NCBI RefSeq assembly: GCF_011075055.1
Contig: NC_058137.1
Coordinates: 21,375,463-21,439,462, forward strand
Origin: Mangifera indica
Lineage: Eukaryota; Streptophyta; Magnoliopsida; Sapindales; Anacardiaceae
DNA length: 64,000 bases
Direction: 5' to 3'
Each line of letters starts with the position of its first letter. The stretch's first letter is position 1. Of this stretch, positions 23,656-33,902 are shown one piece after another. Both the position numbers and the translations under genes were made by a program. The notes beneath the pieces are model-generated. The model was not told the origin of the DNA. It saw nothing but the letters and a program-made list of their open reading frames with translations, and ran no database searches.

Positions 23656-24090
23656 GTTAACTAGTTCTATCTTTTAAGGGACGTTTAGTTTAGATAATGT
23701 TTTATTACTAAAATTGAAATATTCAATTAAAGATAAATTACTTAAAAGATTATTGGATATAAATAATTACTATATTTAATAAAATTTGATAAATTACTTA
23801 AAAGATTATTAGATATAAACAATTACTATATTTAATAAAATTTGTTCAAATGTTTTAAAGAGCGTTTAGTTTGTATAATGTTTTATTATTAAAATTGAAA
23901 AATTACCTTGAAGATAAATTATTTAAAAGATTATTGAGTATAAACAATTACTATCTTTTAAAGGGCGTTTAGTTTAGATAATTTTTTATTACTAAAATTG
24001 AAAGATTACCTTAAAGATATATTACTTAAAAGATTATTAGATATAAATAATTACTATAGTTTGGATAATGTTTTAACAATTACTATATTT
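23656..24090. repeat. Tandemly reiterated GGGCGTTTAGTTTAGATAAT unit
   Basis: Three to four imperfect units each start near (G)GGCGTTTAGTTTAGATAATG, continue TTTTATTACTAAAATTGAA and end ATATAAATAATTACTATA. Unit length varies from about 90 to 150 bases. It may be a MITE that multiplied in place. Confidence 0.65.
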
Positions 24091-25310
24091 AAACAAAATT
24101 TCACAACTATCTCACTCAGTCTATATCAATTCAAGAGTTAAAATTGTCCGAAATTCATTCATAATAATATTATATGTACAAACAAATCTTAATAACATGT
24201 TTATACAATTTAATATGATAACATACGATTAAATGATTTTGAAGTAAAAGAAAATAAAAACAATCATATTATCCAATCAAATCCTACTACTTTAATTTGT
24301 ATAAATAAATTACACATAATTTTATTCATTTAAAAAAATATTTACATGTGATCACAAAAAATCAAAAAGGGGAAAAACTAAATGAGGTTCCACTTTTAAT
24401 TTCCTCCAAAGATTACGAAAAAAATACTATTGCATTTATCAAGCAACAATCACTAAAGTTTAATGCAAAATTACTAAAAATTATATGTCAAAGACTGTTT
24501 AATCAATTTAAAGGGAGAGTGAATACCATCACTAGAATTCTTACACTAAATTCCAAAAATATTTTGTTTAATTAATTACCTACGTAAAATCAATATAAAT
24601 TTCCAAATAAATAATAAAAGTGTCCAAAAATTAAACTTGAGTATATATAAAAATCAGAAATTCAATTTTCAGCAAAAAAAAAAAAAGAAGAAGATAAAAA
24701 CATGACTCAGGAGTCAGGATGATGCACACAAAAATCGAGACCAGTAAATAAAAAGTGTATTGAGTTTTTTTAAAGATCACAATAAACCCGGAATCATATT
24801 CTTATCTAATTAGATTAAATCAAAATAAAATATTTTTAGCTCACAATTAGACAAATTTCCAACAAAGAATGCTTGTAAAATAATATTTAACTGAAGAAAT
24901 TAATTTCTAGAGGGCCCAAGTTTTTATTATTTGCATAAAAACCCCATCTCTATGGTTATTTAAATTAAAAATCCTATCATAAATGTGAATGAAATAGCTA
25001 TAATTATTAATTAATTGAACATCAGGCAATACAAGGAAAAACCCACAAAAACACAAATTAAAACGCTTTAAAACAACTCACGAGGTAAAATTAAAAATAA
25101 ACAAAGCCATGTTAAAATATCCAAAAAAAAAAGCAAACAAACAAACGAAACAACGAAGAAAACAGAGGGAATATAATGAGTCCAAGAGTCTGGCATTTTT
25201 CTTATGGAAGAACTTCACCAAAACTGAAACTCGGATTCTCTTTTTAATAAAATTTCCTCTTTTACCACTCAAGGGTTTAAGCTACCCTTGGTGGTAGAGC
25301 CGGCATTTTG
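24091..25310. other. Intergenic DNA downstream of DUF247 copy 2
   Basis: No gene. 24,310-24,440 matches 8,930-9,035, and 24,930-25,120 matches 10,090-10,260, so this is shared 3' flank of copies 1 and 2. A 102-base insertion lies at 25,200-25,301. Confidence 0.55.
25200..25301. mobile_element. 102-base insertion with eight-base target duplication
   Basis: GGCATTTT occurs on both sides (25,192-25,199 and 25,302-25,309). DUF247 copy 1 has the single version GGTATTTT at the same place (about 10,320). The insert contains CAAGGGT-TTAAGCT-ACCCTTG, a perfect seven-base stem. It has no clear terminal inverted repeats, so its class is unknown. Confidence 0.55.
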
Positions 25311-26476
25311 TTAATTCGTCACTTGGAGAACAGAAGTCACAGCTTGAATGACTGTAAGTAGAATCAGAAAAACAGCGGCGAACAGGGAAAGGGTAGCCCA
25401 TGGAGTGCTGAAATAATTCTGTATCAATATCGCTCTCCACTTGTTGCAGCTTTTTGCACGGTAATTTTCCATTTCTTCACAAAGATCTGAGAAATAAAAA
25501 TGATCAGGATTCAAAGTTGTCACATTTGAGAGGTCATTCAAAAGAGTTGATGCTCCTTCTTTATCCGGCAGCCAATTTTCGATAATTTGTTTCTCAACAA
25601 GCAACTCAACATCCTTGGGAGTGTTGGCAAGATGATGAATGATAAAAACATAATCATTTATGTAATTATCGGAGCAATGACATTGCTCGAAAGCAATCAA
25701 ATTTCGAAACAACGATCCAGTATGATACTGTGGCGTCAGTGGTAGAATTTCCAAAGTCCCCTTCTTGAAATTTATGTGAAATGAGTCTTTCCTTTCGCTC
25801 GGTTTGAAGTTGGCTCCCGCATTATGGAGTTGGATCACACTCGGTGCAATCACAGCTTTTCTTGTGTTCTTTTAGATTCTTGATTAAACTCTTTCACTTT
25901 TTCCTGCACATCGGATGGTAGATGGCAAATTCTTATGAAATCAAGTAAATGTTTAACTTTTACCTTCTTTGTAGGACCATTAAATTTCCCTAATTGCCCA
26001 TTTACTCCCTGAAAAACCTCGAAAAATTTGTATGTAAGCTTGATGAACTGTGGCTTCGACGCCCGAAATATGCTACTCACTTTTTGTAGGTTAAAAATTT
26101 CCTCAAGAATGAAAAATGGAATTTGATTCTCAAGCAACCACATGTCGAACCGTATAAATAAAGACAAATATGAGCGCCTAAATATACGGTCTTCTGTCTT
26201 TCTCATTTCTACGAAACTACCTCTCAAAAAGAGTTCAACGATGAAGGCGGCGTCCACCAGAATTATTTCCACAAATGCATCGCTATGAAATTTGATTGTT
26301 TCATCATAACAACTACGTAATGTGTCTTCCTTCCCCCTTATCAACTTATAAAGTTCTTCGACACTTAAACGAGTTCGCTCAAGAAAGTCTTGCAGGTATC
26401 TTCGTTTTTCTTCTTCCAGAAATTCCAAGTGTGGTTCCCCATGGTGAAGAGGGCCAATGGAGACTAATTGAGGTGT

Positions 26477-26481
26477 ATAAG
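26477..26481. other. Target-site duplication of copia-3, left
   Basis: ATAAG precedes the 5' LTR and is repeated at 31,844-31,848. DUF247 copy 1 has one ATAAGC at this place (about 11,345). Confidence 0.93.
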
Positions 26482-27045
26482 TGTGGAATATGGCTTAAAA
26501 ACGTATTAAGGAGAGTTTGGTCATTATAGGACTTATTAGGGTTATTAATGTCATTTTGTACATTGAGGGCAGTATGGTCTTATACTGAAATGTAACCCTA
26601 ACTATATTAAGGTGAGCGCTCATTTGATTGATGTGAGTCGGCTCCCTGGTTTGCTCTGCTCTGGTTTGCGATTAGGGTTTGCTGTTCTGGTTCTCTGATT
26701 TAGTTGAGCCGAAGGAGAAATCTCCTTGTTTTCTCTGATTGTGTATTTGTCTTGAGTCTGGTAGAAGGTTTGTTAGGAGGCATTATCTTGCGGTGTATTG
26801 ATATCGTGAGAGGTTCATCGGAGGGTATTCTGTAAGCTGTAATCGCTTGTGTTCTATAGTGGATTCGACTAGAGACTTGTCTCTGCCTTGGATGTAGGGT
26901 TTCAAATCGAAACCCGAACCAAGTATTTCTTGTGTTCTTTGTTCCTGTTCTTGTTGATTTCGTATTCTGGATTGTTCTGTTTGGTTACTTGGTAATCTGA
27001 ATAATCTACAAGAATATTCTTAACAAATCCTAATTAGTTCTAACA
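26482..27045 (+). repeat. 5' LTR of copia-3
   Basis: 564 bases, TGTGGAATATGG to TTCTAACA. A TATATTAA box near 26,603 could serve transcription. Confidence 0.95.
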
Positions 27046-27047
27046 AG

Positions 27048-27060
27048 TGGTATCAGAGCT
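27048..27060 (+). other. Primer binding site of copia-3
   Basis: TGGTATCAGAGCT, complementary to the initiator tRNA-Met 3' end, two bases after the LTR. Confidence 0.9.
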
Positions 27061-27201
27061 AGTTAGGGTTTTATGTTGTGAATGTTCTGGTGATCGATTT
27101 CTGGTGATATCTTTGAATTTTTTGCTTTAATATAATCTTTCTGATATTACTAATCTTGCTTCTTGCCTAAAGATTGTAAAGTAAATTGTTAGACAGGAAG
27201 A

Positions 27202-30200
27202 ATGGGTTCAACCAGAATCGATGTCGATAAATTTGATGGCAAAGGCGATTTCAACATGTGGAAAAAGAAGATGTATGCGGTACTGGTGCATCAGAAATGT
27301 GCGAAGGCATTGGGAAAACCATCTGAGTTCCCGGAAGGTATGACTGATGTTGAAATAGCTGAGGTAATGGAAACAGCCTATAGTCTATTAATTTTGCATC
27401 TGTCTGATAATGTGTTGCGGAAAATTGATGATGCTGATACTGCTGCAAAAATATGGTTAAAACTTGAATCCCTATATATGACTAAATCATTGATAAACAA
27501 AATATATTTGAAAGAACAGTTGTTTGGTTTTAAAATGGACCCCTCTAAGTCTTTAGATGATAATCTTGATGAGTTTCACAGAATTGTTATTGATCTGAAC
27601 AGTATTGATGAAAAAATATCAGATGAAAATCAGGCAATAATAATTTTGAATGCTTTACCTGAATCTTTTAGGGATGTTAAGGCTGCTATTAAATATGGGA
27701 GGGATTCCTTGTCATTGGATGAAGTCCTAGGAGCCCTAAGGTCTAAAGACTTAGAAATAAAATTTGAGAGGAAATCCATTGGGGAGGGTCTTCAGATTAG
27801 GGGCAGACAAGAAAAGAGGAATAATGCTATTAACAAGAAGACATCTAGGTCAAAATCTAGATTTAAGAAAACTTGCTGGTTATGTCATAAGGAGGGTCAC
27901 TTCAAAAGAAATTGTCCAGAGAAAAAGAAGGTCCTTTCTAATAAAACTGAAAATCTAGAACTAGCAAATTTTCTTGAGGGGTATGAAAGTGCAGAAGTGT
28001 TAGTTCTTTCTGAAATAGGGTTAGATGAAGAGTGGGTAATGGACTCAGGTTGTACTTTTCATATGACTCCTAAGAAAGAATGGCTTACTGATTTAAAATA
28101 CATAAATGGTGGGAAAGTTTTGATGGGGAATGATGACTCCTGTGATGTGACTGCTATTGGTAATGTCAAATTCCAAATGTTTGATGGTTCTATAAAAACT
28201 CTTGAAAATGTCAGGCTAGTGCCTAAGTTAAGAAGAAATCTGATTTCTCTTGGTTCACTTGATTTGAATGGTTTTTCATATAAATCTGAAAAAGGAGTTT
28301 TAAAAATCATGAAAGGTTCCTTAGTTGTAATGAAAGGAAAATTATCAAATAGGTTATATATATTAGATGGTAGTGTGGTGTCTGATAATATGCATTCTGC
28401 TCATGATAATTTTGATGAAACAATCTTGTGGCATAAAAGACTTGGGCATATTAGTATGGCAGGCTTAAATGAATTGTGTAAACAAAAACTTATTGATCAA
28501 AATAAGCTTTCTGATTTGAAGTTCTGTGAAAACTGTGTGCTTGGTAAATCTCATAAGTTAAAGTTTTCTACTGCCACATGTAGATCAAATGATATACTTG
28601 AGTATGTGCATTCTGATTTGTGGGGTTCTCCTCATGTTCCTGATTCATTATCTCATGCACACTACTTTATGACACTCATTGATGATTACTCTAGGAGAGT
28701 ATGGGTTTATTTCCTAAAACAAAAAGATGAGGCTTTTGAGTGCTTTAAAGACTGGAAAAATCTAGTTGAAAATCAAACTAACAAGAAAATTAAAGTGCTT
28801 AGAACTGACAATGGCCTTGAATATTGCAACAAACTTTTTTATGATTTTTGTAAGAAACATGGAATTCTTAGGCACAGAACATGTAGTGAAACACCACAGC
28901 AAAATGGCCTGGCTGAGAGAATGAATAGGACTATCCTAAATAAGGTTAGGTGCATTCTAGCTGATTCTGGATTAGACAAGAAATTTTGGGCTGAAGCTGT
29001 GGCAACTGCCTGCTATCTAATAAATAGGTCACCATCATCAGCAGTTGGGTTTAAGACTCCAATTGAAATGTGGTCAAAAAGACCACCTTCCTTACATCAC
29101 TTGAAACCTTTTGGATGCCTTGCCTATGTGCATGTTAGTCAAGGTAAGCTGAACCCAAGAGCTTTAAAAGCTGTCTTTCTAGGCTATCCCACAGGCACTA
29201 AGGGCTATAAACTATGGCTGTTAGAAGAGCATAAGTGTGTTGTGAGTAGAAATGTTACTTTTAATGAATTAAAATTCTACAAAGATCTTTTCTCTTCAGA
29301 AAGGAAAACTGGGCAGGTTCAGTTTGAGGTGGAGACACCTGTGTCTAGACATCATAGTGCTATAGAGTCTGCATCTCAGTCTATAGAGTCTGGTGAGGGA
29401 CCTGATTTGGGTTTAGATTCAATTCGTACTTCAAAGTACGAAATCTCAGACTTGAATCAGCAACTCTCACCTCAAAGTCAAGTTCAATGTCCTCATAGCC
29501 CAGGAGAACAAAATCTCTCTAACTATAAATTAGCTAGAGATAGGCCAAGAAGAGAAATAAGACCACCCTCTAGATATGCTCATGCTGATCTCATCTCTTA
29601 TGCTTTTCAAATTGGAGACTTGATTGAGATGAGTGAACCCTTGAATTACACCCAAGCCTGTGAAAGTAAATATAGCTCAGATTGGTTAAGAGCAATGGAA
29701 AGTGAGATAGAATCTCTGAAAAGGAATAACACCTGGACTCTGGTTGATAGACCTCTGAAGAAAAAGGTAATTGGATGTAAGTGGGTCTTTAAAAGGAAGC
29801 CAGGTATTCCAGGAGTAGAACAGCCAAGATTTAAAGCAAGGGTAGTGGCAAAAGGCTTCTCACAAAGAGAAGGGATAGACTACCATGAAGTATTTTCCCC
29901 TGTTGTGAAGCATACCTCTATAAGACTCATATTATCTGCTGTTGTGTTATTTGATATGGAACTGGAACAGATGGATGTTACAACAGCATTCCTGCATGGA
30001 AATTTGGAAGAACAAATTCTGATGGAGCAACCTGAAGGCTTTGTAAAACCTGGAGCTGAAAACAAAGTCTGCCTACTTCACAAATCTCTGTATGGGCTAA
30101 AGCAGTCTCCTAGACAATGGTACAAGAGGTTTGATGAGTTTGTTCTGTCTATTGGTTTTTTAAGATGCAATTATGACCATTGTGTGTATTATTTAAAGTC

Positions 30201-31206
30201 TGATGCTGGATGCTATGTTTACTTGCTTTTATATGTTGATGATATGCTTCTAGCTTCCAAAGATATGTCTGCTTTGATAACCTTGAAACAAATGCTGAAA
30301 AGTGAATTTGTTATGAAAGACTTAGGGTCAGCAAAAAGAATATTAGGTATGGATATTGAAAGAGATAGAACAAAAAGATCTTTATTTTTATCACAAATAG
30401 GATACATTAAAAGGATTTTAAGCATATATAATATGTCTGAATCTAAGCCTGTTAGTATTCCTATGGGTGCTCATTTTAGATTAAAATCTACTGTCAGCCT
30501 ATCTACTATTGAATCTGAATTCATGAATAAAATACCCTATTCAAATGCAGTAGGTAGCTTGATGTATGCAATGATTGGTTCAAGACCTGATATTGCCTAT
30601 GCTATTAGCTTAGTAAGTAGATTCATGAGCAATCCTTGCAAAGATCATTGGTATGCTGTAAAATGGTTAATGAAATATCTCAAAGGTACTGCAGACCTTG
30701 GGTTATTGTTCACATCTGATCCTACTAACAGTTTACTTGTAAAAGGATTTTGTGATTCAGATTTTGCAGCTGATTTGGATAAAAGAAGATCTTTAACTGG
30801 CTATATTTTCACCTATGGTGGAAATATTGTGAGCTGGAAATGCAATTTGCAGTCTATTGTGGCTTTATCCACCACTGAAGCAGAGTATATTGCCTTGACA
30901 GAAGCTGTGAAGGAGGCTATGTGGCTGAAGGGAATCACATCTGAACTGGGTTTGAGTTCAGATATTCCTGTGATTTACAGTGATTCACAGAGTGCCATTC
31001 ATCTTTCTAAAAACAGTGCATATCATGAGAGGACTAAGCATATTGATGTGAGACTTCATTTCATCAGAGATGTGCTGTCCAGCAAGCAAATATTGATTGA
31101 GAAAATCATGACTAGTGTGAATCCAGCAGATATTTTGACTAAAGCAGTTCCTGTGAGCAAGTTCAAGGAAGCCTTGAACTCTCTAAATATCTGTCAAAAG
31201 CTATGA
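27202..31206 (+). CDS. Copia Gag-Pol polyprotein, intact
   Basis: 1,334 residues from ATG 27,202 to TGA. Order: Gag (about 1-220), CCHC knuckle CWLCHKEGHFKRNC at 225-238, aspartic protease DSG at 281-283, integrase zinc region from H411 (WHKRLGH) with CENC, integrase core D472, D536 and E572 (the last two separated by 35 residues, the DD35E spacing), reverse transcriptase with YVDD at 1,011-1,014, and RNase H with D1185 (CDSDFAAD), TEAEY and SDSQSA. Gag forms the particle and the enzymes copy and integrate the element. No frameshift or stop is present and all catalytic residues seen are kept. Its only odd feature is this completeness, in a window where the other copia copies are dead. Confidence 0.97.
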   Translation: MGSTRIDVDKFDGKGDFNMWKKKMYAVLVHQKCAKALGKPSEFPEGMTDVEIAEVMETAYSLLILHLSDNVLRKIDDADTAAKIWLKLESLYMTKSLINKIYLKEQLFGFKMDPSKSLDDNLDEFHRIVIDLNSIDEKISDENQAIIILNALPESFRDVKAAIKYGRDSLSLDEVLGALRSKDLEIKFERKSIGEGLQIRGRQEKRNNAINKKTSRSKSRFKKTCWLCHKEGHFKRNCPEKKKVLSNKTENLELANFLEGYESAEVLVLSEIGLDEEWVMDSGCTFHMTPKKEWLTDLKYINGGKVLMGNDDSCDVTAIGNVKFQMFDGSIKTLENVRLVPKLRRNLISLGSLDLNGFSYKSEKGVLKIMKGSLVVMKGKLSNRLYILDGSVVSDNMHSAHDNFDETILWHKRLGHISMAGLNELCKQKLIDQNKLSDLKFCENCVLGKSHKLKFSTATCRSNDILEYVHSDLWGSPHVPDSLSHAHYFMTLIDDYSRRVWVYFLKQKDEAFECFKDWKNLVENQTNKKIKVLRTDNGLEYCNKLFYDFCKKHGILRHRTCSETPQQNGLAERMNRTILNKVRCILADSGLDKKFWAEAVATACYLINRSPSSAVGFKTPIEMWSKRPPSLHHLKPFGCLAYVHVSQGKLNPRALKAVFLGYPTGTKGYKLWLLEEHKCVVSRNVTFNELKFYKDLFSSERKTGQVQFEVETPVSRHHSAIESASQSIESGEGPDLGLDSIRTSKYEISDLNQQLSPQSQVQCPHSPGEQNLSNYKLARDRPRREIRPPSRYAHADLISYAFQIGDLIEMSEPLNYTQACESKYSSDWLRAMESEIESLKRNNTWTLVDRPLKKKVIGCKWVFKRKPGIPGVEQPRFKARVVAKGFSQREGIDYHEVFSPVVKHTSIRLILSAVVLFDMELEQMDVTTAFLHGNLEEQILMEQPEGFVKPGAENKVCLLHKSLYGLKQSPRQWYKRFDEFVLSIGFLRCNYDHCVYYLKSDAGCYVYLLLYVDDMLLASKDMSALITLKQMLKSEFVMKDLGSAKRILGMDIERDRTKRSLFLSQIGYIKRILSIYNMSESKPVSIPMGAHFRLKSTVSLSTIESEFMNKIPYSNAVGSLMYAMIGSRPDIAYAISLVSRFMSNPCKDHWYAVKWLMKYLKGTADLGLLFTSDPTNSLLVKGFCDSDFAADLDKRRSLTGYIFTYGGNIVSWKCNLQSIVALSTTEAEYIALTEAVKEAMWLKGITSELGLSSDIPVIYSDSQSAIHLSKNSAYHERTKHIDVRLHFIRDVLSSKQILIEKIMTSVNPADILTKAVPVSKFKEALNSLNICQKL

Positions 31207-31262
31207 CAGAAATAAAACTGCAGAGAAGGTTTTCTAGTGGAATGCATTTCATCTCCAAATTT

Positions 31263-31279
31263 AAGCCAAGGTGGAGTTA
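31263..31279 (+). other. Polypurine tract of copia-3
   Basis: AAGCCAAGGTGGAGTTA lies directly before the 3' LTR, the usual place for priming of second-strand DNA. Confidence 0.75.
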
Positions 31280-31843
31280 TGTGGAATATGGCTTAAAAAC
31301 GTATTAAGGAGAGTTTGGTCATTATAGGACTTATTAGGGTTATTAATGTCATTTTGTACATTGAGGGCAGTATGGTCTTATACTGAAATGTAACCCTAAC
31401 TATATTAAGGTGAGCGCTCATTTGATTGATGTGAGTCGGCTCCCTGGTTTGCTCTGCTCTGGTTTGCGATTAGGGTTTGCTGTTCTGGTTCTCTGATTTA
31501 GTTGAGCCGAAGGAGAAATCTCCTTGTTTTCTCTGATTGTGTATTTGTCTTGAGTCTGGTAGAAGGCTTGTTAGGAGGCATTATCTTGCGGTGTATTGAT
31601 ATCGTGAGAGGTTCATCGGAGGGTATTCTGTAAGCTGTAATCGCTTGTGTTCTATAGTGGATTCGACTAGAGACTTGTCTCTGCCTTGGATGTAGGGTTT
31701 CAAATCGAAACTCGAACCAAGTATTTCTTGTGTTCTTTGTTCCTGTTCTTGTTGATTTCGTATTCTGGATTGTTCTGTTTGGTTACTTGGTAATCTGAAT
31801 AATCTACAAGAATATTCTTAACAAATCCTAATTAGTTCTAACA
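31280..31843 (+). repeat. 3' LTR of copia-3
   Basis: 564 bases, two differences from the 5' LTR by eye, followed by the second ATAAG. Confidence 0.95.
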
Positions 31844-32005
31844 ATAAGCTTTTTCATTTTGTTGGCGCAGATGCTTCGATGCTCTGTAGATGCAACAATT
31901 TGAGGATGAGGTCAATTTTGGCATTTCATTTAGCTTCTTTTCCAAATGTGTCCACGGCGTCCTCGAAGATTTTGATTGTTCTTCCCTACCGATTAATTCC
32001 AACAT

Positions 32006-33038
32006 GGTAAACAATTAACTCGGTATGATAAATTTTATATTCAACTTCAATGACAGGAAAAATAATTATATTAAACGCTAGCTGACATTTATATCAACGA
32101 TATTACGCCAAAATATGATAAGTAATAATAGTAACGTTAATTTGGATTCGTATTAATATGAATCTTTTGTGAATATATAATTTCTCTACTATATATGATA
32201 CATTATCTGAAGCATTTTTAACATTAACTCCAATATCTAGCGGGCACCAAAGTTTACTACTGTGCATGCGTAAATCAAATAAAACATTAAAAAATGCTAA
32301 CATAAATATAATCTAATGGCAACCCAGTGATACTATATATTTAACCTCTAAACCCCTTCTATAACGAGGTAGCATAATTTATAGCAAACTTAATTTAATT
32401 AAGAAGCTTCACAGTTGTTTTATTTTTTCCATTTAATTATCATGGATTTCAGAATTATGACATTTATCTCGATTGTTTTCTAAACCAACTTATATACTAA
32501 ATACTATTTCCTATAGTGCGGTTTTCAAATAAACGGTAAACTTTTTTTTTTTTTTAATTTCATAAATATTTATCATCAAAATGTACTTACATGCGGGTAC
32601 TGTCTTGCTCAACTCCTTGGATATCTATCGAAACCTCCATCCTGATCTTTACCTAGAATAGGAGGAAAATAAAACAATTGTGTACTCAAAGTGTTTCGAT
32701 GGCCAACTGCTTCATATCTCTTATAAGAAGTATTTTTTTCTTTGACCTCAGGACATTATGAACTAGTTAACTAAATCTGACCCTTAAATAGAACTGATCA
32801 TTCCTTTCTTCTACAGGTAGTCCTAAAAAAGTATAAATTGTTTTGTTTTGTTTCTCTAGATTCTCAATCGGCACTTCAAATTTTTGCCCCAAATTTAACA
32901 CCTTGGAAGCCATTAATTTCATTGGTCCAACTCAAAAGCTGAAGTATTCCCCATATAATGACAGAGACTTTTTTTTGTCTACTGGTTTGATGAGAAATAT
33001 ATATGTTTATTAAAAGAAAAGGATGGTAGAAAAATAAA
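32006..33038 (-). promoter_or_regulatory. Upstream region of DUF247 copy 2 with putative first exon
   Basis: It matches 11,509-11,780 plus 15,962-16,680. At 32,591-32,640 the minus strand reads ATGGAGGTTTCG and stays open for 16 codons (MEVSIDIQGVEQDSTR) up to CGCAT, followed by GTAAGTAC, a splice donor. Joined to an acceptor inside the annotated N-terminus, this would give a longer DUF247 N-terminus; the acceptor is not certain. The donor is conserved near 16,094 and 57,845, but the ATG is not. Confidence 0.4.
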
Positions 33039-33902
33039 GCCAAAGTACTATTTTCCACCCAAGTTTTAATGCAAAGACAAATGTATACTTATAAAGTTTC
33101 AAAAACCTAAACATTCACCCATTAGTCAATTTTTGTTAAAATTTTTAGTTAAGGTAAGAGTAAAATCATTATGTTAACAATAATATTAAAAATATATATA
33201 ATTCATTACATTTTTTCTCTAAGTATTAAAAACTAACTTCATCCCTATCTAAAGTTTTTTAACTTTAAAAAGTCACATTTACCCCCCCCAAACCTATGGT
33301 TTTCATCTTTTTCCTATTTTAGTCGTCCGCCCAAACTTTTGAAAACTTTAATTTGACCCCCCTCTTCAATTTCAAACTACTTAAAAATCTGGTGAACTCT
33401 CCCTACGTCGATTGAATAGATGTCGACCTTTGCTTCTATCTAGCATTGAAGCTACCTAATGACGATGCGACACTATTTCTCCTCGTCGCGCATTGTCCCA
33501 AAGATCTTTTCGTCTCGTGTCTCTTCATTACACCTAGTGCACCGACCAACCATTTTGATGGTGAGAGACAACCGACTGAATAGAGGAAAAAGGAGGAGTC
33601 ACCAGAGATTGGTGGTGACCGAAGAGGGAAGAAAAGAAAAACTAGGGGTGGGGGAAAAATGACACTGTTCCAAACTAAAAATATTTAGGCAGGAGTAAAG
33701 TTGTTAGTTTCTAAAATCTTAAAGTGAAAATGAGATAAAATTATATATTTTTAATATTACTATTAAAATAATAATTTTACCCTTAATCATAATTGAAAAT
33801 TTTAATAGAAAATGACTCATAAGTAGGTATTTGAGTTTTTAAAACTCTGCCGATATGTATTTATCTTTGTATTAAACTTGAGTGGGAAATAATCCTTTGA
33901 CC
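33039..33902. mobile_element. Mutator-type MITE M3
   Basis: Starts GCCAAAGTACTATTTTCCACC and ends GGGAAATAATCCTTTGACC, inverted versions of each other. Flanks share AAAATAAA. The equivalent place at about 16,525 has a single A/T-rich run, an empty site. The core holds a 67-codon frame with no known relative. Confidence 0.75.

Larger units (their letters stand above)
26482..31843 (+). mobile_element. Complete young Ty1/copia retrotransposon (copia-3)
   Basis: 5,362 bases with 564-base LTRs, five-base target duplication, primer site, one unbroken Gag-Pol frame and polypurine tract. By eye the two LTRs differ at two positions only: T/C near 26,770/31,568 and C/T near 26,915/31,713. It inserted into the first third of DUF247 copy 2, in the orientation opposite to that gene. 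Every part needed for autonomous copia transposition appears present, so it may be recently or still active. Confidence 0.96.
25311..32005 (-). pseudogene. DUF247 gene copy 2, frameshifted and split by a copia element
   Basis: The gene starts with ATG at 32,005 (MLELIG, as in copy 1), runs to 31,849, is interrupted by copia-3, and resumes at 26,481. The reading frame is kept across the excised insertion (EKAYTPQ, then LVSIGPLHHGEP). It holds the DMWLLENQIPFFILEEIF block and the full YKFF to RICHLP segment missing from copy 1. Near 25,850-25,870 the frame shifts: QESKRTQEKL-stop in one frame, RKAVIAPSVIQLHNAG in the next. The C-terminal part then reads normally through ESLFRNLIAFEQ (with GSLFRN here) and the membrane anchor, ending VTN-stop, earlier than copy 1 through a CAA-to-TAA change. 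Two independent disabling events make it a pseudogene. Confidence 0.9.
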
